Shown piece by piece: positions 31,196 to 42,500 of a stretch of DNA of 64,000 nt. The notes beneath the pieces were generated by a model. That model was not told where the DNA came from, searched no databases, and saw only the letters and a program-made list of their open reading frames with translations. The first letter of the stretch is position 1; every line of letters starts with the position of its first letter. The stretch spans positions 19,210,932-19,274,931 of the forward strand of contig NC_092679.1 of NCBI RefSeq assembly GCF_964355755.1, read 5' to 3'. The DNA comes from Antedon mediterranea (Eukaryota > Echinodermata > Crinoidea > Comatulida > Antedonidae). The translations under genes and the position numbers were made by a program.

Positions 31196-34100
31196 AGACC
31201 CTAATTAAATTGATTATCCAAACTACACTACGTACTGTGAAAACTGACAATCGGCACACAGGTAAACCAGAACGCTCTTACAGTTGTACGGACGAGTATC
31301 ACAAAGTTAATTGAATCCAGACTGAAAAAACCCATTCGCAAGGTATAAAAAAGGCTTCCGGATGATCTAGACAGCGGTGGGTGTAAAGATCACAGAAGCC
31401 TCGGCCCCACGGTCCAAGATGAGACGAAAGCATTGTCTTGGTAGAAAAACACGAAAGGGCCTAAAGCTCTATCTGTTCGTTTGTATAAGGCAATCGCCGA
31501 ATTTCCCAGACTATTGGTCTAAGCCTCAACCTCTAAATATTTCCCTTTGGCGCCGTACATCATGTAATTTAGTTGACTGGCGCCAGGGGAGCCTAAGTCG
31601 TGGTAGTGGGTGTGTGTACTTCTTATCAGACAGGGCCTAATGTGTATAATTTAGCTCTACGAATCTCCTTCAACCCCGAGATCAGCTGTGTCATCGATCG
31701 GATCAAACGATTATTATATAAAGATGAGTTTCTGATGATACCAGTCGAAATGACCACTTGAGCCCCGTAGATGCTTATCGAGGAGTGGGGTCATTCAAGG
31801 CCTAAACTAAGAACAGATACAGTATTCTTATATCCATTGTTGACAATGTTTTGATAGCCAAATCTGTTTTTAATTGACTTGCTGTTGACTTGTTGAAAGA
31901 TAATTTATTTATGAGTACTTTGATAATTTCATAATAATATGTAAACATCCCAGTGTTTTTGTTGGATTGACGTGTGGAGTAAATTACCTATATTCGTCAC
32001 AAATTCGTACGTTACGAGTAACCACGAGGCTTAAAAATACATCGTAAAATCACGTAAAAATACACTGGTAATTATGTATAAAACAATAATTCAGAGTCTT
32101 TTAATCTCACAAAATGCAGGAATTATCATGAATAAATAATAGTCTAGTTGGCAGATCAATGTAACACTCAGGGCAAGGTAACACTTGGTTTAAAATATGA
32201 CAGATTTCCAACATTGAATGAACAGATTAATAAACAAAACAACACAATTTAGAAATGAAATGTCATTATTGACCAATTAACGGCAAGCAAAACTCTCATT
32301 GACCAATCAAATTACGCGAATTAAACATGAATGACGCAATATAAATACGATAACTTTAGACCAATGACGATGCACGATTCTTAATGTTACAGTATGTTAC
32401 AGAACGTTTGTTAATCTGGGGTAAGTTAGTTCACACTGGACCAACCGGATTAGGAGAATGACGTAATACACACCAAGTGTAAACCATGATGCATGACTAA
32501 CAGTAATTAATAACATACATAATTGTGATTCCTGATGAATTTTTAGGCCTAGATCACAAACTTTACTTTACGGTTAAACGCGCTTCTAAATCTCGGTTTG
32601 GTTTTTGATTAAAACCATTTCATATGGATTTGTTTTCTCATCAAAATGAGTCAATCTGTTCAGATAAATAGATTTAATCTTCAGCTGATGAAACAAGCGG
32701 ATCAGATTAAATATAGACATTCTGGACCGGAAGTAGAGGCAGACGATAGCACAGTCATTTTATCACATTTTAATCATCACTGCCTGCAATATATGTAGCG
32801 TTCCATAGCCTAGAGCCCTAACCTTCTATGTATATATTTTTGTATACAAATGATATAATAAATAGAAATGAAATGAAAATTCGTATCGATTTCGTTTATA
32901 AATTATTAAAATAAATAAATACTTTGCGAAGTCGCTTGTAGCCAATCGTTGATTCGAGTACCGCGTGCAACACCGTCACCACAAAGCGTCTGGATTTGAC
33001 GGCTAATAAACTTTATTTGATAAGGAAACGAGGTCGTCTGTAACAATACTACTCAACGCAAACATATCCACAACACGTACGTACTAGTAGTGTACTGTGA
33101 TTTGCTATTAATTCATCGGGTTTTCACATATTATTAATATGTATAAGAATATAAAATAATAAATATAATCATTCGTTTTATAGTTTTTAGTAACAAACCA
33201 AAGTCTAAATACACCGTAGAAATAATAAGTTTAAATTCAGAATTAAAACTAAAATTCTGTAAGAATAACCAGGTCGAGTAGGGTGAAATAATATTTACGT
33301 AAAATATAATGACCGTCACAGCTGTGCGGTGTCAAACTATCTAGGCGTCATAGCCAATAACATTACGCCTGAGGACATATAATATTATAGGCGACGCTTC
33401 TAAATACATTTACATAGCGTAGCCATTATGTCTTCAATCATTATCTTACCAACATTGCAGTCGCTGCCGTGTGGACAAATGTTTCATCTCAAACGAATTT
33501 TAAACGTCTGTGAGAAACGCAGGTGTCGAGTAACCGGCCGCCGGATCCCCAAGAGAATGTTTAAACTACCTGACCGGTGAGACTAGAAAAATTGTGCGTA
33601 ATAGGCGACGCGTCAACTGTTGGGTAATTATTGTACCGCCGACACAATTATATGATGATGTTTTATAGCAATGACATGTGATCAATAAACATAGGGCGGG
33701 ACTCGACAACGATCGAAAATTACGACAATATATGGACAGTTATTAATATTATTAGCTTCATAATGTTTGTATTATACTTCAACATTCCTGAAATGAGTAC
33801 TAATACTTTTTATAGAGCGCCTAGTAAAGCTCCGAAGTTTTTTTTTTCTCTTTTGTGGCGTGAACCACCACCTTTATTCTTTCATATCATAATTAAATAC
33901 ATTACAAATAAATCAGTAATATCTGTCTTCATATGTTCTTTCTTTAATTATATTGTTTTCCGTTAATATTCTACATTTTTCTTTGTATAAGAGTTTTTAC
34001 ACATTGGTTTGTTTAATTCAGTTAAAATCTTAATGTTATATATTGAGAAGACAGCAATTGAATATAAGTCATTTTTGTATTCACAATCAGACCCTAAAAG

Positions 34101-34261
34101 AAGTTCTCTAAAAGAGCTTCTGCCATTGTCAATATTTTTAAAAATGTTATCTATGTTTGTCCATAAAGTTTTATTTCGTATGCAGCTCCGAAGTTTGCAC
34201 ATTGTGGCGATGTGAAAGGTATATACAAGTGCTTGATTATAGGCTTAAAGTTAAGATTGCA
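31196..34261. other. Intergenic, no gene established
   Basis: No recognised exon. A 50-codon Arg/Lys-rich frame begins at ATG 33428 and runs into a donor-like CG|GTGAGA near 33575, but there is no supporting partner. The 87-codon frame at 31377 has no family signal. Confidence 0.4.
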
Positions 34262-34444
34262 AAATGATTTACACAGACAAGCGGTAACGGTAATAAAAAT
34301 ATAGAATCCATGTTATTCCTTATGACCATTTACACACAACGTGGAGGAGCGGACTTGTGGTTTCCGCTCAGGATAACAGATCCTATACGTGGGACAAGAT
34401 ACACTGTTTCCGCTTACCGTTACTGTTCGTCCGTGTAAAATGGC
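34262..34444. mobile_element. Foldback MITE, family 1, copy 3 (best preserved)
   Basis: Left 'gatttacacagacaagcggt' plus 'aacggtaa'; right 'cttaccgttactgttcgtcc' plus 'gtgtaaaatgg'. About 183 bp, no coding capacity. Confidence 0.8.
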
Positions 34445-36430
34445 CTTTAAACTGAATTTTTTTTCGAAATCTGAACAAAATCTTCGATCGCTAGACCAAC
34501 ACAACCGCTACGGTAACTTGTATGAAGATCACAGGGAGCCGGTAGTTATTAAATATTGTACCTTTACGCTAAAGGTATAAGTCGACTATCAGCACTAATA
34601 AATGTCGCGCCAGATAGGCTGCTAACGCGACAACTGTACACGCTTATAGTTACCCAGGTGTGTCGCAAAAACTAGTAGCCTACACTTCCTAAATCGCAAT
34701 TTTAGTTGCGCCGGCGACTTTTCATAAATTTCACAATTTTAATGAGTCTGTACAATTACGATTTTGTCGAAGTTTTAAGAACCCGAACTTTACGCGTTAA
34801 ACCAGATTGGCCATCCGTCACACCAATTGGGAAATCGAGCTTCGATGGCACGTTATATGACGCGCCAGAAATGACACAAACGGCGGTAATAACAAGCAAG
34901 AATGCTGTCGACATGTATGAGGGCTGTCTTGCCCAAGCCAAAGTTTATTGTCGTACCGAACATACATAAACTGTCTAGGCCTACATGTATAAAGAAAATT
35001 ATGTAATTTATAGTAAAATTATTATACAATAGAGTATAAGCATGAAGAAAATGTATTTCTATTTTCCAAATGACGGAAAAATAAATAAATGTGGAAAATA
35101 TACGTACGAATAGACGATAAGAACACTACATCAACGTAGTGTCTATAGCACCGGATACCAGTTAAAACATAACACTAGATTTGAACTCATCAACTGGACG
35201 AGTAGGTTATACGCGCAAACGCATCGTGCACGTTAAAATTATGTTTATAGTGTTGAATATGCCTTTACTGTATTTGAATATAGGCCTAACCATGGATTAA
35301 TCCATGGCCTAACGTACGTGCGTAACAATCATTGTTTCATGCCTTTAATTCATGCGGTATGTAAAAAAAGACGAGTCGGTTTTTTAACCTGTTCTTTTTC
35401 TATAATACAGTTTTGCCGTTTTACTTCCAAAACCATCTCAAATACGATAGCCTGATCTTACCGTACATTTTCCTATCTTTACAGTTGTTGTTATAATTCC
35501 GATACTCTTTATTGCTAGGATTTTATTTTGTTATCGCAGTGGGAATAATTCTTACATCTTTCTATCAGATGGCTTGAGTATCGCAGACAAGCAGACTTCT
35601 CTGTTTGAAGAGGGGTCATTAATACACAATCAAAGAAGCTCTCACATCCGATCAATTTTTGCATAATTTTCCTAAAATCTATTTTTCAGTATAAGCTGAA
35701 TTATTTCCCACGACAGAAAGTTAGGCCCTACAATTTTTTTCGTTGTTGAGCGTAGAGATGGCGATGCATGTTTTAGACAATAATTGCGGTTCTAAAAATC
35801 CCATTATCATAATAAATGGCTCTGAAACAGCATGATGGATTGCAAAGATTCCTTGTCAAAGTATTTATTAGGATTAAATCGAGGATTAAACAATTAATCT
35901 GTAAATTTTAACACGGGACGACAATAAAAGTCATAAAGATGAATAAAATCAAACTTTAAACAGGATATAATAAAGTTGTTTACTTTTTGCCCAATAGGCT
36001 ATATAAATAACGAAATAAAAAATACTGATTTCGCTCATAAAATAAACTGTAACATTTATCCAAAATCCCATTGACTTCCAGACTATGGCATTCCGGTTAT
36101 CCCTTTTTTGTCCATTAATTACGATTCAATCAGGAAAAAATGTTTTTATCCAAACGCGCAGCAGTCGCACGAATTCGTATAGAAAGAAACCACATAACAT
36201 CTAAATATAATATGAATAAAAATAGTAAAAATGTTTATTATATGCAAATACAATCCAATATACAATAAACAAATAAGTAGTTGAACAAATAAAAACGATC
36301 CCATTAAGCCTATACATAAAACACAAACTAATTTCTTTTGTAAATTTTGTATGAATACAAAAGAACGAACACTGATTACATTCAATAATATAAAAACAAA
36401 TCTACATGTGATAATTCATCAGTGACACTC
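34445..36430. other. Intergenic, no gene established
   Basis: AT-rich. The 87-codon frame at 34706-34969 has no family signal or splice support. Confidence 0.4.
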
Positions 36431-36434
36431 ACAA

Positions 36435-36625
36435 AATTTACGCGCGCGTACAAACATGATCATCAAAGTCTGTACGCACATGTGAAACGATGCGTCTTCA
36501 CAAAGTAGTCTTTAAAGTTTACGCGCGCGTACACTATTATCAAAGTTTGTACGCACATGTCAAGTGACTTCATTACATGAGTCGACGCGCGCGTACAAAA
36601 ATAATCAATATCTGTACACAAGCGT
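36435..36625. repeat. CpG-rich palindrome cluster (three units)
   Basis: ACGCGCGCGTAC occurs at 36440, 36521 and 36585. The first two are each followed about 25 bp later by 'tgtacgcacatgt', the third by a diverged 'tgtacacaagcgtac'. A fourth core is in the gremlin 3' region (27719). Very unlike the surrounding AT-rich DNA. Confidence 0.85.
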
Positions 36626-38092
36626 ACATTTTGTGAATTTTACTAAATTACTAAATTATGAAATACTGTGATTTTTTAAAAATATCATGCATCATCGAAG
36701 ACACGGTCGGTATTGTGTGTAATAAATTTATCAAATAATTTTAAAACGATTTGAAATCATTCGTGAAACAATCCGCCAATGATTGGTAATTAATAGTAGT
36801 CAAAATTTGTTATTATCGTTCCGGACTGGCAAAAATTGCATGACTATTATATTTTAGTATGTGAGTATTAATATTTCAACTATAAATAATTATACATTGT
36901 ATATTAAATTAAATATTTCATTAAGCGATAAGAAATGTTACTTTTATAATATGTCAGCAACTGCTAAAAACGCAGAGCCAGTTCTAAGAGAGTTTTGAAT
37001 ATAAAAACTACACTACAAAATCGTATAGAAAACTTGATTATAGAACACATTCAACGTTGATTTTTATCAAACTATTTACATAATGATAAATACAATTACC
37101 ATTAAATATACCCTGTTATAACTATGGATGTAAGGAGTTTATTAAAATATCATTATATGAATTGTTTTCGAAAATTACAGGTAATTTTTTTTAAAAGGCG
37201 TTTATCTAACTGGATCATTTATGAATAGCTAATAATAAGTTGTGTTCACGTACTCGGGTCACAATGTGGTACCGTATTTAATGGGAAATGGCGGTTTTCT
37301 GTAGTACTGGGACACACTGTAAAAACTGCCTACTAACTATGTGTGTATTATATAAATTGTTATTGCTGCTGCGCCGATATATTGGAAGAACATTGATAAG
37401 AATATAAACCTATATTATATACTTGCAAGTTTATAAAATGTTAACCGAGTACAGGTTTGGTCCTATTGGTTTAGCCAAGACTATTTTGATGGCCAAGCAT
37501 GATTGAGACTCTTTAGAAGGCTCGTTTGACCATTTATTCAATTAAATGACCAACTCAGCTTTGGTTAAATTAGAAATTACTATGGTGTTTCTTTGAAATA
37601 GAAAAGGTCCACGGAAAAACAGACTGGCCTACTTTACAGACGGACACAAATTGCTTGGCGTCAGTCACATTATTTGTCAAAAAGTAAAATTAGTTGATCG
37701 AATTAATCAACAAAATAACGAGTTGAGTTATAAATAATTAGTATATTAATATTATTAATATAATATTAATATTAATTAATTAATTAAAAGCAAAAAACAA
37801 TAAAAACCACCTTTGCTAAAGCTGTATATAAACGCTGACACATTTCCAATAACAAATTCTAAACTTGTCTAACTACATTTTCACCTAGTCTCTTATTGCA
37901 CTTACTTACAAAAAAAACCCCGAAAAACACACACACACACACACAAAAAAACTATTTATATATTTGTATAATGTATATATTTATATTATTTTTTTTTACA
38001 AGGGTATTAAAGTTTTCCTTTGGTGCCAATATTCTAGTTTAATAAACTGCTTATATAATTGTATTTACAGCAGTAGTCAGGTAGCTCAAACA

Positions 38093-38240
38093 GGAAGGGG
38101 AGAAAGGAAAGGATGGAAGGGGAAAAGAGGGAGAGGGGAAAGAGAGAGAGGAGAAAAAGGGAGAGAGGAGAAAGAGGGAAAGGAGAAAGAGGGAGAGGGG
38201 AAAGAGGGAGGGGAAAGAGGGAGAAGATAAAGAGGAGGGT
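38093..38240. repeat. Polypurine (GGGAGAGGAAA-type) tract
   Basis: About 150 bp of almost pure purine on the plus strand, with mirror-like 'gggagaggggaaagaggga' words. Such tracts can form triplex (H-DNA). The Lys/Glu/Gly and Ser/Pro/Leu frames on either strand are artefacts. Confidence 0.85.
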
Positions 38241-39019
38241 ACAGGAGAGATGAATGTGGATCAGGAGGGCTCAAAAGTGTTTTGTACTGTAATTTTCATC
38301 TAAGGTAAACTGGTAGGCGAACATTAAAGCTGAAGAAAGAAAAAGTTTTCCTGAAGAAAGACATTACTTTGCCATTTTTTAACTGAATGAAAGATGTTGG
38401 TGCATAGAGGGCTTTAGAAAATTTCAAATTAAGTGATAAAATTACATCGAAAAAAAAAATGTGAAAAAAATTTACCTTTTCAAAAAGCCAATTAGCTTTC
38501 AAAGTAAATAAATTATGATATTTACTTAAAAACATACCCTGTTGTCCGTGACAATTGAGAAACCATGTTTTGAGAAAGGAATGTGTTGGGTTTAGAGAGT
38601 AGACAATCCGACTACACCTCTAGTCTTACCGAGAACTTCATCTGAACTTTGAGGAAAACTCAAAACTTTGAAAAAGTTACTGTGTTGACGCAAGGAAAGT
38701 CACACAGGGACGAGAAACGGACAGGAAAACGTACATGAATAAAAATAAAAATGTAACATATTTTTTGTATGAAATTAATTACTATATACTGTAGCATGTA
38801 TTCATAGTAGAGATATGTTAGTTAATTTGATTTATGGATGTTAAATAATCACTGTTAGCCGCAGCTAGGTACATCTCTAGTTAATGATTGTAAACGTAAA
38901 TACAAGTATATAACACTGTAATATGGGTTTTGATATAAGAGGGAGGGGGAAGCCGAGATATAACAGCCATACACATACATCACGTTCACCTAACAAAATA
39001 TAAGAATTTTCATTCTTAT

Positions 39020-39250
39020 GCTGTGATATCAATATCATCATGTTATGATATGATCAAGTTGTGATCATGTTGTGATATCATCATTTTGTGATCAAGTTGT
39101 AATTATGTTGTGACATCATCGTGCTGTGATCTTGTTATGATATCATCAAGTTATGATATCATCATGTTATGAGATCATCATGTTATGATATCATCCTGCT
39201 GTGATCATGTTGTATCATCATACTTTGTGATCATGTTGTGATATTTCATC
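39020..39250. repeat. 'gttgtgatatcatcat' minisatellite
   Basis: Tandem, degenerate 'tgttatgatatcatcatg' and 'tgatcatgttgtga' words over about 230 bp, starting about 250 bp beyond the formin stop codon, so possibly within its 3' UTR. Confidence 0.75.
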
Positions 39251-39496
39251 CTGATATCCAAATATAGACCATACCTAATCATATCACCAACAATATTACC
39301 ACATTAAACACACTTTAATACCAATGTGTTTTGCAGTAGTAGTAAACCTTACCAACCTCACAATTTGACCCAGCAGATGCTTCACAAATCCGCTAAGTCA
39401 AAGGTCAAGTCATTTAGATTGACCCATCAAATATTGCACCATTTTTTTATACATTCATTTCATTCTCGTTATTCTTTGTTATTCTCCTTTATCATC

Positions 39497-39538
39497 TCAT
39501 TTTGCATCTTTTAAATTTTGGGCTGCAAGTTTTGCTTT
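39497..39538 (-). CDS. Formin terminal micro-exon ([13 protein letters not shown])
   Basis: Acceptor TTTTTTGTTATAG followed by 13 codons and TGA at 39499-39497. KAKL directly continues GGL, as in the formin-Spire-interaction tails of FMN proteins. Separated from the previous exon by 3365 bp. Confidence 0.8.
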   Translation of the reverse strand, partial: KAKLAAQNLKDAK

Positions 39539-42500
39539 CTATAACAAAAAACAGATTAAAAAAATGTTGTATATACAGAACAGTAAAATCTATTGACTAA
39601 ATATTGTTATACAGTATACTTTCACAGTTTTCATAAAAAATGCTGATTGCATTTCAAATTCAAAACACATTTTATATAAGCAACTGTAAAATATAACAAA
39701 TATAAGATTTAGACCGCATCCAGGATTTTAAATAATTTTTTGATGAGGGCAGGCAATAGGTAGTGAGGAAAATCGTTTCAAACCCAGTTGCCATTACACA
39801 CCTCACAACGTTTGATGACTGTGACCGTGAAATCTCGATGAGAAATTGTACGATGGGAATACGACAACCATTTATTTCGAAAGAAAAATTATACAAATAT
39901 TTACAGTAGTAAAGAACATCATGTGGCCCCCATTTTTGGCCTTATTGGAGGACTTGTAAAGGTGGTTTTAGAGAAAGATTCAACTTACAAGGAGTGACGT
40001 ACAAGATCATTAGGGTGTCTCACAATCGGCCTACATTATTACACAACTAGGCTAACTTAATCAATTTGCATTATGACTTAGAAAGAGCAACACAGCTGGT
40101 GAACAGTGTGTATGGTCAAATATTATACTATACTATCACTTATTTAATTGTATAACATACGATATTTTTTTACACTGGAGGTAGAAAGTAGAAGAAAACA
40201 AGGGTGAATATAAACTCCTCTTCTAAACATAAAGTGTGTGTCTGAACAGGGCTTAAGGATAACAAACAAGATAGAAAATAACCCTCTATAGCAACACATT
40301 ATGTTTAGTGTGAAGAGGACTTAAGGATAATATTATACTAGCATTTATTTAATTGTACACCATAAGATATAATTTTATACTGGAGGTAGAAAGTAGACGA
40401 TAACAAACAAGGGTGAATATAAAACTTAACATAATGTTCTAGTGTGGACAGGGCTTAAGAATAACAAACTAGGGTAGCATATAACCCTCTACAGCTACAT
40501 ATTAGTGTGAATGGATAATATTATACGAGTACTCATAAATATACCAAAAGAGATACACTTGAAAATGAAAAGTAGACAATTGAACAAAGGTGAAAATATT
40601 AACGCTCCTCGTCTAAACATAATGTTCTATTGTGAACAGGGCTTAAGGATGGAAAGGGTGGAAATATAACCCTCTATAGCTACAAATTATGTTCTAATGT
40701 GAACAGGGCTTAAAGATAATAAAAACTAAAGGTATTAAAAGAGGTTTTGTATTACAAAGAGAAGCCTACTGTATAGGATGATGTCTCTTTCTACAAATTT
40801 GCTAGAAACCGTTTTCTTTGTGTTGAAACACAAAGAAATAAATTGTGTAAACGAAAAAACTATTATTGTTTAAAAACTCTTTAAGAATTGGAGACAGGAA
40901 AATGCTAAATTTACAAATTACTATAAATCTTAAAGGCATAGACGGAAGCAATTTCCAGTGATTCCTAGAAATCAAGACACATAAAACCTGGACAATTCTA
41001 TTATAAGAAAAAAATATACAAAACAGTTGCTTTTCAATAATGTTAATGGTAACATGCGTTTAATAACTTTTCTTATTTATTATTAGATATTACTCAGACA
41101 TGATTTGAACTTAGAACATATAAATGATAGGTAATGAATTAATATCACATGCTGTATAAACCACTAGATACATTAATTATATCATGCATCCAATAGTTTC
41201 CTTGCTAATTACAGGCAGTTATCAGCATGGATAAACTATCTCCCATTCTCATTTGAGGCTTAAGCTCTGTCTACACTATCAAACTAGTTTGAAGAAAAAA
41301 GTGTGATGTGCCCAAACATAGTAGTGATATGCCCATATATAGTAGCAATATGACATCATCATGTCCATATATGGGCACATCCCATTTTTTTTGTCACATA
41401 AAGTTTGAAAGTTTAGACAAAGCATTATAGAGAGGAGTACTAGGCACTAGGTCAGGATTGAACCCTGGACCTTGGCATTTGAAGGAAATCAGGTTAACCA
41501 CCAAGCTACAGCTCCACTACTATTTAAAACAGTTAAAAATATATATTTTGGAACAAAAATTTCTTTGAAAAAAAAATCGTTTATTAGAGGATTTGAACCA
41601 AAGCTCTTATAAATGAAAGGAAAAACCACAAAACTGGTTTTTTCTTTCACAAAGATGCAAGTTCAAGTTTCAGTATTTTGGTACAATGTCCCACCTACCA
41701 GCCTGCAATCAGCGCGCTGCCAATCTTCATATACTACATAATGAACTGATGAAATTGATGGAACCTTGCTGGCGCTACCAGTAGCCCAGGGCTCTTCAAC
41801 TAATACCAAAACATAGTATTAACAGTGGTTGGATCTCCCAAAGCCCAGGAGCAGAGCAGTCATAATAACTGATTCAATAGCGTGATAAACTTGAGAAAAC
41901 ATTGGCTTTGACAGTAAGCGCTTATCTATTAGCATTCATTATTTTTGATCGATTTCTTCCAGTTTGTAGACGGAGAACGTATCGCGAGGTTTGACGTGTC
42001 AATGAACTACTGATGTGTCAGAAATATTCGCTAAAAGATGATGAATTTATCGCCGTAAGATTATGTTAATTTACCGTGATAAAGAGACACATTGGCAATG
42101 ACTAAAAATGTCCTTGTAGCCTATATACATATTTTGTTGCCAACATGACATTTTGACACAATGATGATATCTCTCAAGGAGAAGGAGAACAATCACATTA
42201 ATTGTATATGACACATTGACAGGTTACAATAGTGAAATAGAGGAAATGAACAAATGATGAATTGGTTAGGAAAGATTATCTGTGAAATCCTGAACTAATA
42301 AATCATTTGTAGTTTACATTAAAAATTCATTTGATAAAACAAATAAGGTGTTTATGCTAAGGGGACACCTTTGAGACCCAACAACGTGTCCCCTTAATAG
42401 AGGTGTCTCCTGAATCAGGGGTTGGCAGTAGTATTAAAACATATATATACTAACTGTTGCTTGTTTAACATGAAAGCGTCCTCTAATAGGGGTGTCCTTT

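Larger units (their letters stand above)
36626..39496. other. Formin 3' UTR and gremlin-formin intergenic region
   Basis: AT-rich, no coding frame supported. Includes a (CA)n run at 37925-37946, a polypurine tract at 38093-38240 and a minisatellite at 39020-39250. The formin poly(A) site was not identified. Confidence 0.45.

Noticed and set aside
30881-31259. Ser/Arg/Phe-rich frames on the minus strand
   Set aside because: Generated by the GAACGAACGGACGA minisatellite.
33428-33574. Possible first coding exon (MSSIIILPTLQ...)
   Set aside because: ATG and donor-like end are present but no partner exon, promoter or homology can be seen; kept only as a note.
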